The notes below the pieces were generated by a model, which made no database searches, was not told the DNA's origin, and worked only from the letters and a program-made list of their open reading frames with translations. From Vigna angularis (Eukaryota; Streptophyta; Magnoliopsida; Fabales; Fabaceae): DNA of 64,000 nucleotides. The translations under genes were made by a program, and so were the position numbers. Every line of letters starts with the position of its first letter. Position 1 is the stretch's first letter. The DNA lies in assembly GCF_016808095.1 (NCBI RefSeq), contig NC_068979.1, forward strand, positions 12,822,501 to 12,886,500. Reading direction: 5' to 3'. Below, one piece after another: positions 1-13,098 of this stretch.

Positions 1-1970
1 AGACTATCCGGACTTAGAATGAATGTCGAGCTACGACGGGTTGTGCACTTGTGGTGGCCTCTACTGCTTTGCAAAGTCATTGTCAATGAGTTTCACCCTA
101 CCACACTCACAAGGTTAGTCTGTTCCACACCTTGGATCACACTAAAAGCACCCAAGACTAAGACCTCTTGCTACTCTTACCACATGTGTCAATCCTCTAT
201 ATGTGAGAATGAATGATCATTAGAGTGTCAAGATAACCCCCAAGACTGATCTCCCTACATTCAGACTAAAGATACTTGGAACTACACCAATAATTCCACC
301 TTTGAACTCATTTTCCCAACTTTGAACACCTTTGAAACCATGTACATATGTCACTTTACTTTCACATTGAATACCAACATATGTCATCTTTAATCATACC
401 TTAACAGACATTAAACAATCAAACAAATCATTATAAAACAATTGAAACCATTCATATACGTTAATACACAATAACAGTCTAAAAAGAACCCCTAAACAAT
501 ACAAAACCACTTTAAACCCATACTTAGGGAAGGAAGATAGCTTTGAAACCCTTGCCAACAGCTCTGGAAGGGTCCAAAATCCCTAAAACGACCTAAAGAA
601 TGTCCAAAACAAATATCCAGAACCTTGAAAACCGCCCAAAACATGTTCAGTGGTGCCCAACTGCGCCCAGAAGTTGGGGCTCAGCGCCCTGACCATTGGA
701 AAATAGGCATTGAGCACCCTGTTTGAATGCTCAGTGCTATCAGTAAGATAAAAACACAATTCTCTCACTTTTGAACATTTTACCCTTAACTTCTAAAAGC
801 CTCTAGGACCCTCAAAACCTTGAGAGAACTCTAAAAACATTGTTGTAACTTAAAATGACCCATTAAAACTCAACTTCACTCCTATAAGCTACCCAAACTC
901 AGTTCTACACTTTTTAACCTCCCTATCAGCAAACCAACTACATAAACAAGTCTACATACACTTGTTAGCACCCTCCAACCTCTCAAATTACTCCTAGCCC
1001 TGTTGTTTCAAAATATCACCATGTAAAACCTCAAAATTGACCAAAAGTGCCTACAAACTCACTCTAAGTTGACTCCAACAATTCTATACTATATTTTATT
1101 CAATTAAAACCTTAGACAAGTCCTAATAATCCTCATAAAAACTTCCTAACTGCTCAAACTAGTCCCCAATGCCTACAACCAATTCTCACTACTCAAAACC
1201 TCCTTTTTTACACTACAATACTTCAAAACTTCAACAATGAACCTTCTTCTTTGTCCCATATGAGATTTCCCTCAAACTAACACTTCTCATAAGTCCAAAA
1301 TAATCACATAACAATATTAAATCAGTTCCTTCATCCTTTCAAGACCCACCTCAAAAACTCACCCATTAAACCCCTATTGTTTACCTTAAAACCTAAGCAA
1401 TTGATTCATCTTTACTCCACCTACTGTACATTCAGTTTTAAACACCAAAACAACTTCATCATACATAGTCAAGACAGTTTTAATCATCACAAACACACCA
1501 TTCCAAACATACCAACATCATACTTATCCAAAATCATCAAGTTGATAACTATCATACACTTAAACATAACAATTTTCTCAAAATTCATTTATTACTCATA
1601 TAGATACTAATTTTATAGCACAAGCACAATCTAAAACAAGGTTCTAGCTTCCCTTACCTTACAATAATTGTCCGACTCAAAGAATGTTCCGCCGATTGCT
1701 TGAAACGCAAGGAATCTTTAGACGAACCTACGAAACACCAAATTAGAAGTGGATAGAGTCCTTAGAAATCTAGATTAACCAAGAATGACTTGGAGAAGCA
1801 TGATCACATATGCAATGGTTGTTCTTTCTTCTAAAAACATATTAGGAGCGAGAGAGGAAAAAGGAGTCGAAACTTACTTGCTCTATTAAAAAAATTGACC
1901 AGTTAGAAATGTAGACCTCGTCACCGTGATCGATTTGACACTTCCTGATCGTCAAAGAGATGACTCAAGT
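1..1970 (-). mobile_element. Partial LTR of a Tekay/Del-like Ty3-gypsy element (left copy)
   Basis: This stretch is closely similar, over its whole length, to the stretch from about 2674 to 5929 once the solo LTR there is removed. The match starts at the phrase GACTTAGAATGAATGTCGAG and ends near GATCGTCAAAGAGATGACTCA. The window starts inside it. It lacks the roughly 60 terminal bases that the right copy has at its far end. I read it as the 3' LTR of a minus-strand element whose body was deleted. No coding potential is visible; short reading frames here are chance. Confidence 0.6.
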
Positions 1971-2325
1971 TTTCCTCGAATATGCATTCCTTTACCATTA
2001 TAGAGCAAAGTACACTACCACAAAGGCAAGAACAAGACAAGAATCATTATAGACAACAACATTGGAACCACAACTCTTTCTTTCCTCCAAACCTTTAGAA
2101 TTAGGAAAGGAAAATCATCTCTGATATAGTCATGAGTGTGCACCCTCACTACTCTTATCCGTATGTTTTATGTTCTCTATACTTCTAGTTATATACACAA
2201 CTCTACTATCTAGACTTGGAGAACATGGTAAACCATACCATTTAGACTCAACATTCCACAGGAAAAGCACGACAAACCCATAACTCACAAGTCATCCTAA
2301 GGACGAACTGCTTTGATACCATTAA
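1971..2325 (-). mobile_element. Leader remnant and primer-binding site of the Tekay-like element
   Basis: Read on the minus strand, LTR end GGATGTTACA (2335-2326) is followed by TTAA and TGGTATCAAAGCA (2321-2309). That is the tRNA-iMet-type primer-binding site with one change from TGGTATCAGAGC. The plus-strand element near 29750 has the same arrangement, so the two belong to related families. The remaining 300 bases would be 5' leader. No gag frame survives, so the internal region is essentially deleted. Confidence 0.6.
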
Positions 2326-3345
2326 TGTAACATCCTTTTTTTTAATAGTAAAATATTACTAAAATGAAATATTAGATATATAATAATACAACCACTATAA
2401 AAAAATCCTATGAAAGCTAAGATCTACACTAGTAGAATCATCTAACTTCTCAATTGTTTCACCCTCACTTCTCGCTAGAGCAATTGTAAAGAATGTTTTC
2501 CAAAGCTCACACCATTAAAGTGATCATCACAAAAGATAAAACAACATAGACAACAAAAAAGTACCAACAATTAATGATATGTATATATGAATATTTAAAC
2601 ATCATACACAAGACAAACATATCACACCAAAACAACCAAACACTTTATGCATGACCATGCTTTGACTGAACTGTCCGGACTTAGAATGAATGTCGAGCTA
2701 TGGCGGGTTATGCACTTGTGATGGCTTCTATTGCTTTGCAAAGTCATTGCCATTGGGTTGCACCCTACCACACTCACAAGGTTAGTCTGTTCCACATCTT
2801 GGATCATACTGGAAGCAACCAATACTAAGACCTCCTGCTACTCTCACCACAAGTGTCAATCCTCTCTATGTGAGAATGAATGACCATTAAAGTGTTAGGA
2901 TAACCCCCAAGACTAAGCTCCCTACATTCAGACTAAAGATTCTTGGAATTACACCAAGAATTCCACCTTTGAACTCACTTTCACAACTTTGAACACCTTT
3001 GAAACCATGTACATATGTCACTTTACTTTCACATTGAATACCAACATATATAATCTTTAATCATACCATAAAATACATTAAACAACCAAACAAATCATTA
3101 GAAAACACTTGAAACCATTCCATATATGTTAATACACAAGAACAGTCTAAGAAGAACCACTAAACAATACAAAACCCCTTTAAACTCATACTTAGGCAAG
3201 GAAAACAGTTTTGAAACCCTCGCCAATAGCTCTGGAGCGATCCAAAACCTCCAAAACGACCTAAAGAATGTCCAAAACGAATATCCAGAACCCAACCCAC
3301 CTCCCCCGAAACATGTTTATTAGTGCCTAACTGAGCCCCAGGGCT

Positions 3346-3388
3346 GGCGCTCAACACCCTGGCCACTAGAAAATGGGTGTTGAGCGCC
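3346..3388. repeat. 14-bp perfect inverted repeat in the Tekay-like LTR
   Basis: GGCGCTCAACACCC at 3346-3359 is exactly complementary to GGGTGTTGAGCGCC at 3375-3388, with a 15-base loop. The paralogous LTR copy near 680-720 keeps only a damaged version. Confidence 0.8.
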
Positions 3389-3662
3389 CTGCTTGAATGC
3401 TCAACGCTATCAGTAAGATAAAAACTCAATTTTCTCACTTTGAACACTTTACCCTCAACTTCTAAAGGCCTCTAGGACCCTTCAAACCTTGAGAAAACTC
3501 TTAAAAGACTGTTGTAACTTAAAATGACCCATTAAAACCCAATTTCACTCCTATAAGCTACCCAAACTCAATTCTACACTTTCTAACCTCCCTATCAGCA
3601 AACCAACTGTATAACCAAGTCTAAATACATTTGTTTGCACCCTCCAACCTCTCAAATTACTC

Positions 3663-4943
3663 TGTTAACACTCGGCAAGTGTACCGAATCGTATCAAGTA
3701 ATAATAAAATGGTAAGACCAAGTATCGTTTCCCAAAGGAATCATGGCCTAAACACTTATGTGATTTGTTGATTAAATTGGACTTGTAAACGAAATCTTGT
3801 AGGTTTAGATGCAAATACTGAAAAGTAAATATGAATGCATGTGTTGATCAATTGGATCGAAAGAAGCAAAAGTGATTGATGTAAAATATGGAATGATGAT
3901 GTTTTGGGGTTTTCGATTCATCCTATCCACTCTCATGTATTCAAGAATTCATCTTTCTTCATTAATGTTAATGTCACTTTCTAATTTACCTTAAACCCGA
4001 TGTCTCTGTGAAGAAAGCCTACTCCTAATCACTAGTTTACAATGTCTTGTCTCCCTATCAATTATTCATGCATTACATTCGCACAGAAGCTTAAAGGCAA
4101 CCAATCCTCCTATCCCTATGTCTAGGTAATATTTCTCTTGGGAGAATTTCCTCAGTTCTAGATGTACTTATATGTGTCCATACAAATAACATCAATGATC
4201 ATACAATTGAATTAGTTAAACAAAGCATGCATAGAGTATAGAAGAAAAACCCTAACAATTAATGAAAGAAAGCAATTAAAGAATCAATTCAATACATGAG
4301 AGTTTTAAAAGATTACATCGGTTCCCCAACAACAATGAAGGTTTAGTTCACCATAGACATGGTGAAACTAGATGAAAAACAATGAAAGAATGAAAGATAG
4401 AACCCTAGAAGTTGAAGAATAGAGCTTGAGCATAAAAAATCCTCCTCCAAGGGGTGAAGAAAGTGTGATTTTCGTCTCTTTTTGTCCATAGATACTAACC
4501 CTAATTCGACTAAAAGCTTATATAGTTCCTAAAAATTACATAAAATAGGCCCAAGCCCAAATTAATGGCGCTCAGCGGCACTTTTGCCGCTTAGTAGTAA
4601 GTGCGGGTCTACAGAATTGATGCTCAGCTGAAGTTTTGGCCCTCAACAGTGACTACGGACTTCAGAATGCCGCTCAGCGGTAAAATTGCGCTCAGCGGTG
4701 ACTGCGGCTCTTCTTTTAAGCACTTTCACTTCCTTTCTTGAGTCCAGCTCCTTACTACTTCAACTTCTTTCATCTAATTCATCTCAATTCCTGCAAAACA
4801 AGGAAACCAAGCATAAAACCCATCAAACTCTCTTATTTCCAAAACTTAAGCAGAAACATGATTCCAAGCTAATTTCTAAGTCATAAAGGTTGTCTTTAAG
4901 GTCAAAATTAAGTATAAAAATAATAGTTTTTCAACTGTTATCA
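3663..4943 (-). mobile_element. Solo LTR of the Athila-like family
   Basis: It starts TGTTAACACTCGGCAAGTG and ends CAACTGTTATCA, matching the minus-orientation LTRs at 32451 and 47131. Flanks are TACTC (3658-3662) and TACTT (4944-4948), a 5-bp target duplication with one change. The empty site is visible in the other LTR copy near 985-1005 (ATTACTCCTAGCCC). No internal region is present, so it is a solo LTR. CCGCTCAGCGG-type palindromes lie at about 4565-4700. Confidence 0.9.
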
Positions 4944-7160
4944 TACTTCCAGCCCTGTTGTTTCAAAATATCACCATGCAAAACCTAAAAATTGACCAAA
5001 AGTGCCTAGATACTCACTCTAAGTTGACTCCAACAATTCTATACTAGATTTCTTTCATTTAAATCCTTAGTCAAGTTATAATAATCCTCATAACAACTTC
5101 CTAATTGCTCAAACCAGTCTCCACTACCTACAACCAATTCTCACTACTCAAAACCTCATTTTTTACACTACAGTACTTTAAAACTTCAACAATGAACCTT
5201 CTTCTTTGTCCCATATCAGGTTTCTCTCAAACTAACACTTCTCATAAGTCCAAAATAATCACATAACAGTACTAAATCAGTTCCTTCATCATTTCAAGAC
5301 CCACCTCAAAAACTCACCCATCAAACCCTTATTTTTTACCTTTAAACCTAAGAAATTGATTCATCTTTACTCCACCCACTATACATTCAGTTTTAAACAC
5401 CAAAACTACTTCATCATACATAGTCAAGACAATTTTAAGCATCACAAACACATTATTCCAAACATACCAACATCATACTTATCCAAAATTATTAATTTGA
5501 TAACTATCATACACTCAAACATAATAATTTTCTCAAAATTCATTTATTACTCATATAGATACTAATTTTATAGCACAAGCACAATCTAAAACAAGGTTCT
5601 AGCTTCCCTTACCTCACAATAATCTGTCCGATTCAAAGAACATTCCGTAAATTGTTTGAAGCGCAAGGAATTCTTGGATGAACCTACGAAACACCAAACT
5701 GGAAGGGGATAGAGTCCTTAGAAACCTAGATTAGCTAAGAATGATTAAGAGAAGCATAATCACACATGTTATGACCATTCTTTCTCCTAAAAGCAGATTA
5801 GGAACGAGAGAGAGAAAATGAGTCGAAACTTACTTGTTCTATTACATATATTGATCGGCTAGAAATGTAGACCTCATCGCCGTGATCGATTTGACACCTC
5901 CTGATCGTCAAAGAGGTGACTCAAAAGTCAAAACTCTTAGAGAGAGGGTAGAGAACTCTAGAAAAGTGTTTTATTGAGAGATGTTACATTTTAAAATAAT
6001 GAAACTCATTTATAACAAAATTATTTATAATAAAACCATTTAATATGAAAATAAGTTTAGACTACCACCGCTTCTAGAATACAATTTTCTAGGGTTTTAC
6101 GTAAATTCTTTAAACATTTTTTTTATTAACTTGTTTGTACTTTTAAAAGAATACTAATATAATATTTTATGGTTGCAAAAAAACATAATAAATTAATAAA
6201 TGAAATATATAACGATATCATAAACAATTTTCCTACTTTCCACATCCCCTAGCAAATGAATGAAAAGAGGAAAATCAAAAAGCAAAACATTAAATTCATT
6301 CTAACTATATTTTGGGAATGGATTTGTGAAGCACAAAATGTACATTGTCATTGTGAACCACTCTTAGTTTTTAGAAGTGAATAATATTGTTAAATTAATT
6401 TATACAATCAAGAAAAAAAGATTAATAAATTTAAAAGTGTAAAATTTCAAATATAATAGTCTAAAATTTAAATTAAAATGAAAATAAGTGATAATATTAA
6501 TGCATGTTCAGAAACTAAAATATAGTAAGTGTTTCTAAAAATTTAGATGAAAAAATTAAAAATTTCAACACTTTATTTAAAAGTTTTACAATTTCGAGAT
6601 GTAATAGTTACCTAGTTATAAGGAGACAAACCAAAAATACTAACTATCAACATTCTCTGGATTTATGGAATTTTTTTCCGACTATTATCTATTTGAGTTT
6701 TTTACAATGTTTTTCATAATTTATTCATTTTAAATATTTATATTATTGTACAAAAAAGAAGAAAAACTTTTTGCATTTTTTTTCTTTTTTTTAATGTACT
6801 AAATAAAAACACAGGTTAGTTGGTATCCATGGAAAGAAAATAAATGTAAATTTCCTGAGAGTATAGTGTTATAAATATTTTTAATAATTTCATGCAATGT
6901 TTATAAAGTACAAGATAACCCACGTATGAAGCAACTTGTTACTATGCTACCATGGTTCAATCTTTAAAGTAAAAAAGAACAAGAGAACTGTGAAGGTTGA
7001 TGAAAATCAGAATGAAGAATTATTGTTTACTTATCATAAATTTTTTTGGAAAACCAATTTGTAACATCTACCAAATTTCTTCACGGATATTTATATTAAT
7101 GATTTTTGTTTTAAAATTTTCCCGAGCACTTATATAATATAAAGATTTTTTAGAATAAAA

Positions 7161-7563
7161 AGTTTAAATCTACTGTTAATTCCTGTAATTTAATTCTTTT
7201 ATAAATTTAAATCATGTAAAATTTTCATAATTAAGATACTTTAATGTAATATTATATATATGATTTAATTGTTAAAACATATTAATGAGTTTTCGTTATT
7301 AGTAAATTTCATTATTAAATATTGTTATAAACTTTGTTTAAATTCGAAATGAAACGAAAGAAGTTTTGTTTATATGTAAAAAAAATGAAATAAAGAAGTT
7401 TAAATCTACTGTTAATTCCTGTAATTTAATTCTTTTATAAATTTAAATCATGTAAATTTTTCATAATTAAGATATTGTGAAAACATATTAATGAGTTTTC
7501 ATTATGAGTAAATTTTATCATTAAATATTGTTGTAAACTTTGAAATTAAAGGAAAGAAGTTTT

Positions 7564-7570
<7 letters not shown>
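7161..7570. repeat. Imperfect tandem duplication of about 200 bp
   Basis: Copy 1 (about 7161-7376) and copy 2 (about 7397-7570) both begin AGTTTAAATCTACTG and end GAAGTTTTGTTTATAT. Copy 2 has a deletion of about 40 bases after ATTAAGATA. It leads straight into the TA microsatellite. Confidence 0.8.

Positions 7571-7610
<40 letters not shown>
7567..7610. repeat. (TA)22 microsatellite
   Basis: Uninterrupted TA dinucleotide run of 44 bases. Confidence 0.95.
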
Positions 7611-7618
<8 letters not shown>

Positions 7619-10616
7619 ACTTTTAAAATAAGTAAACTACACAAAAAAAGTTATTAAAAAATAACTTAAAAAAAAAATAAAGACAAAATGATCCAATATC
7701 TTACGCAACCAAGTAACAAAAAACTATTATAAAAACATAAGCTTTTGTCTGTTAAAAGTAGTTGAAAATTGAATAATGTATCCACAATTAATTCAAAATA
7801 CTTAAACTTTAAAAAAGTTAGAGAAACAAAACTGTAAATATTTTCTTATAAACATTAAATATGCATATTTTCAAAACATTAGGAGATGGATTTTACTCAA
7901 AGGAATGCAAACTTTTGTATCGGAATTAATTATGAAATGCATCAGATGTATACGAAAGAAAACATACATAATCTCGATGTCGACACCAAGGAAGATGTTT
8001 AAGTTACTAATGGAAAGGAATTAATTAGTTAGTTAAGCAGTGAATTAATGAGGTAAATATAGTGGATAATTAATAATGGAAGAGTAGTAGTATATAGAAA
8101 GCGTGACAGGTATGTCCCAATCAGTTTCCATAACTGCATTAATTAGCATCAATTTTTCGGTTGGGTCTTTGTTATTAAAGCTTCTCAACCACTATTGCAA
8201 CCCAACTTCAATCCCTCAACTATTTATGTATATTCATTACTTCTGCAATTATCATCACTTTTTGTTCGTTCTTCAATATCATCAACATATACCCTTCATG
8301 CAATCAGTTTCCACTCTCCAATATCATCACCAATATTCTTCTTTCTAACGTGTCATGTCCATCTTTCAATTAAATTCCATTTTCACCATTTAAGCCCCAC
8401 AAATTGTACCACTATCACACCTTACAGCAAATCATATTTCTTCATAACTTTCTCAAACTCTATATTACTTGATATTTTCGTTGTTGATAGTACTTAGTGG
8501 TGCCCCATTTGTATGTGTCACAATTAATTTTATAGGTTGTACGTGACGCATGCGTTTTTAACTCTCTTTTCTTCTTACCCCATTGGAGGAGAAGGTGTCA
8601 TTGTTTCAAAGATAGGATGAGAGATTGTTCACTTTGCTTAATTTATTTATTGCTTGATCTTAAAAAATATATAAAAAAATATATTTTATGTGAACCAGAA
8701 AGAAAGACAGTGGTGTCACAAGTACTAGATGGAGTGGTGGAAAAGAGGATCAAAGTAAACCAATTATTAATGCATTAAAAAATATAGGTAAACGGTTGGG
8801 TGGAGGCAATTAAAGTTGCTTTTAGACTATTGAAAGTCTGGGAACCAAATGGTCTGAAAATTTCCTCTTCGGAATGGCTAATGAAACAACGAATAATAAA
8901 ATGGGTTTTTGAGGATGTTGATTCTGGTAGTCAAATGGTTAAGAAGAAAATAAGTTGTTGGTATGGGGCAGCGTATGTGAAAGTACATGTAAAAGATGTT
9001 ATGAACATCCAAATATTCGGTGACTTTACACTTTTATGGTATGGCGTGACAGTTTCTGCTGTATGCTTCTAACATGTTTCGATAAAATAAATCTGGCACT
9101 TTTGTTTCTCTGTCTACGTGTCGCGTCTTCTCTAAATATCTGAGGCCTTTTTTAATTCAATATATATTAGTTTGAATTAGACTTGGGATTAATTAAGCAA
9201 AGTTCTTCTTAAAATGACGATTTCCGAAAAAAAAAGTGTTTATGTCGTTTAATTACGTAAAGAGAATTTGATTCCCTCCGCCAAACGAGGAATTCTTGTG
9301 CGTAAGGAAATGATTTCCGTTTTAGGGTAGACTTGAGTGATAGATTAAAGCTTCTTAAACAAAGTGTTGATTAACTAACTAAACACTTCACAGTTAAACA
9401 AATTTCTAATAATTATGAAAATGTTGTGCCTTATTCAAATATGACACCATTTCTAATATTTATATATTTTAGTTCAACTCGTTAACAATTTCGTTAAAAT
9501 ATATTTTAATCCTCATATAAATATATTATAAATTTAAATCAATCTTATAAAATTAATATCTATAATAAAGATTATACCTATATATATTTCCTCTTATCTC
9601 TAATTAAAATATTTTTTAAGAATAAAATTACAGCAATGTCAGTTAATGTTTATGCATATTACACATAATCTTTTTTTCCCTTTTTTCTTACCTTGAGTGT
9701 TTTGAATTGAATCCAAAGTTCTATCAGAGAAATTTGAAGGGACTTTGATTTGATTGGATAGGAAAAAAGTGCTTTAGCTAGTGATTCCATCAGAAAAATG
9801 TTAATTATCAACATGTTTTTCAAAATTCAATAATAAAAGGGAAAAAGGAAATATTTATTTTTGGTTAGTATTTGTTCGAGATATAGTATACCTTTCAAAT
9901 CCCTCTCCTCGGTCACCAAACCACATGGACATGATGGTTTATGCGTGAACGTAATAAATCAGGGATGCGCAGATTTAGTTTTTCAAACCACATTCTTCTT
10001 ATGATTAACATCAACTTATACTAATAAATTGTATGTTATCATTATTAGTCATAATATTAACATCTCAAAAACATAAAAAAACACACTAAATTTATGATAA
10101 AATTACACAGTACACATAACACATTCATTATAAAAAAAACTATATAAAAATATAGCTAAATAATAATAAATTTATAATTTCATTCACAAAAATCATTTTA
10201 TATTTTAAATTTTATATTCTAGAAAAAGAATTATTCGATATATTAAAAAATTTATCATTAATTAATTCTCTTACATTAAAAAAAACATTAAAATTTATTA
10301 ACTTTTCTAAAAGTATTTATTTTGAAGGATTTAAAATTAACAATTTTTGACTTATTCCTACTAAATTTTCTTCTTACTTAAAATGGTTTATTAGAACTTT
10401 TCAACTCATGAAACACATTTAGTTTATTTAAAAGTTAATTTCTTAATAATCATAATATTAATATAATTTTTATCTAGTTTTATTATAGTAACTTGTGCGT
10501 ATTGTTATTATTATTATTTAAATTTTTATAAATTAATTTATTGGGTCATTTATTGGGTCCATCGAGGAGAGGGGGTTCACCAAAAAGACAGAAACATCAA
10601 TGAAATATAAGACTAA

Positions 10617-12292
10617 GGTTTAATACCTCTTTTGGTCCCTCGAAATGGGGCAAATGTTCAATTGCGTCCTACGTTTTTTTCGAAGTTTAATGTGTTCCCG
10701 ACTTTTGAAAAAAATGTGCAATTAAGTCCTTTTTGGTAAGGGCGTTAATTTTTTAACGGGCCAGAGCCAGCTAACAGGGTGGATTGAAGTTTGCAACGTG
10801 TCTACTGTGTAAGGGTAAACGTGTCTTTTAATTCTAATGCATCCTTTAATACTTGATAGATTATTTTTAACTAAATATATATATGCAGCAAATACATCAT
10901 TGAGTAATTTAATATACATTTCACTCAATTACATTTTCAGTAAATTATAATTTCGGTCTTCTAAATCTATTATTCAAATTTACTCTCTAATTTTTTAATT
11001 AACTAATGCTTTATTTTTCTAGTCTTTGAGATGAACAATTAAATTGCTCTTAATTATTAACTTAAATATCATCAACAAAATATTATCTCAAACATTTCTT
11101 ACTTCTCTCCAAAGGAAGTAAAAAATGTGCAATTAAGTCCTTTTTGGTAACGGCGTTAATTTTTTAACGGGCCAAGGCCAGTTAACAGGGTGGACTGAAG
11201 TTTGCAACGTGTCTGCTGTGTAAGGGTAAACGTGTCTTTTAATTCTAATGCATCCTTTAATACTTGATAGATTATTTTTAACTAAAAATATATGCAGCAA
11301 ATACATCATTGAGTAATTTAAAATACATTTCACTCAATTACATTTTCAGTAAATTATAATTTCGGTCTTCTAAATCTATTATTCAAATTTACTCTCTAAT
11401 TTTTTTAATTAACTGTTCTAATTAGATCTTCCCATAATTCGTAATGCTTTATTTTTCTAGTCTTTGAGATGAACAATTAAATTGCTCTTAATTATTAACT
11501 TAAATATCATCAACAAAATATTATCTCAGACATTTCTTACTTCTCTCCAAAGGAATTAAGAAATTTTTTGCGTTTGTATTTCGTTTGAATTAAGAACGAG
11601 AAAATATAAGTTTGAGGTTGTCGTGTAATCGGAATAGCTTCCTCTGAAATTGAAATTAGAAAATCTGTGAAGATGGTGAAGGGTTGATGGAGATGTTCTT
11701 TTGTAGCATCCATTTTCCTCAACCTTCTAAAAACCCTTCGAATTTGCTCCTTCTTTCTGGTCCTCTCTGCTTTTTCAATTTGCATTCAATGTAGCACTTC
11801 ACTCCCATAACGTCATCTTCATTTCCAACCGCCAAAGATTGGATTCCAAACCCCCTTTTCTTTTGCAGGTCACCAATCTCTCTGCTTTTTTTTTCCTTTT
11901 CGTTTCTGCTAACTTGCTGTTTCCAATTCATTCTGCAGATTTCAGCTTCAGGAAAACCCTTATTTCAAGACACTTCCTCCACAATGATAAATCCCCAAAT
12001 CATAATTTCTCTGGAACCCAAACCCTAACCTCTGATTTATTAACCACAATAATATACACATGTTTACACAGCCACGTATTACCCTCACACAACCACGTAT
12101 TAACCTTCCCCAGACACGTTGCAAACTTCAGTCCACCCTGGTAGCTGGCCCGTTAAAAAATTAACGCCGTTAACAAAAAGGACTTAATTGTATATTTTTT
12201 TCAAAAGTCGAGAACACATTGAACTTCAAAAAAAACGTAGGACGCAATTGAACATTTGTTCCCTTTCGAGGGACCAAAAGAGGTATTAAACC
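10617..12292. mobile_element. Non-autonomous Mutator-like element (1.68 kb)
   Basis: The ends are inverted copies beginning GGTTTAATACCTCTTTTGG. The inverted match, with small differences, runs about 185 bp (10617-10805 against 12110-12292). The exact 9-bp duplication TAAGACTAA flanks it (10608-10616 and 12293-12301), as MULEs make. There is no transposase. The interior holds a direct duplication (10709-11544) and about 450 bp of unrelated sequence (11550-12000) that could be captured genomic DNA; its weak frames on both strands match nothing I recognise. The first bases resemble the ends of the larger MULE at 23354. Confidence 0.9.
10709..11544. repeat. Direct duplication inside the small MULE
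   Basis: Sequence from AATGTGCAATTAAGTCC to TTCTCTCCAAAGGAA occurs twice (about 10709-11115 and 11124-11548). Identity is high; one insertion of about 30 bp is in the second copy near 11415-11445. One copy of each duplication overlaps the terminal repeat, so the element has an extra sub-terminal repeat arm. Confidence 0.85.
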
Positions 12293-12301
12293 TAAGACTA
12301 A

Positions 12302-13043
12302 TTATATAAAAAAAATGACATCACTCTCTATCCAAAACTTAAAAGATAATGAGTTAGAGAGTCTTTTATCTTTATATAATACTTTACTTTTTTATTTATA
12401 TAAAACATGGGACTTAATTCACACTTAAATTTCAAAACATTTTTCATCATATAAACTTAAGATCGAGTACATGCTTATACTAAATAATATATAATAGATA
12501 TTTTATCTTTTATAATCACGTTTTATGTTTATTGATGTTTTAGTTGAACTAAATAAATTGTCTTTATAATTTTATAAAGACAATATTACTGTTTTATAAC
12601 GTGGAGATATAATAAGATATATTGTTTCTGGATGGATGTATATCAGAAATAATTACATTCGGTATTTGACCTTACATTTAGGTATTTGACCTTGTCAACT
12701 CTTTTGGTGTACCTCGATGCAGTGTCATGAGTTGAGTTAATATATTACGTACACGTAGATGGGACCTCAACAAAAGTAAAATAATAATAATAATACTTAT
12801 TTGTTCTCACATCTTTAAATATTTTGAATCTTTTTATTTTTTCAGAAATGTTGAAGTAATTATATCCTTATTTGCATGAACCACCGTTGGTGCATCTGAT
12901 GTTTTTATATGCTAGAAATTACGAATATTCAAGACCCAGATTTTGAATGGTTCCCTCTTCCTTTTCATTATGCAGTTACAGTTTATGGTAAGTCTCAGTC
13001 ACGGACTCATCCAAACCCATTTGAACTTATCTGGAGCCTACAT

Positions 13044-13098
<55 letters not shown>

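Larger units (their letters stand above)
2326..5988 (-). mobile_element. 5' LTR of the Tekay-like element, split by a solo LTR
   Basis: It runs between TGTAACATCC and GAGATGTTACA, the TG...CA ends expected for a Del/Tekay LTR read on the minus strand. Without the inserted solo LTR it is about 2.4 kb, close to the 2.3-kb LTR at 21765-29753. It shares nearly all its sequence with the left copy at 1-1970. Confidence 0.6.
5989..10607. other. AT-rich spacer with no gene seen
   Basis: Very AT-rich sequence with only short unsupported frames. A frame at 8800-9072 begins at GTG and matches nothing I recognise. The stretch holds a direct duplication and a TA microsatellite, listed separately, and many poly-A/T runs. 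No RNA gene or transposon ends with target duplications were found by eye. Confidence 0.5.

Noticed and set aside
8103..8497. Overlapping frames of 81 and 100 codons
   Set aside because: Low-complexity Ser/His/Phe-rich translations of pyrimidine-rich sequence, overlapping in two frames.
8800..9072. 90-codon open frame in the spacer
   Set aside because: Begins at GTG, has no recognised domain and no promoter or splice context.
11537..12144. Frames on both strands inside the small MULE
   Set aside because: Non-ATG starts for some, no recognised domain, and overlap in antisense; possibly captured DNA but not supportable as a gene.
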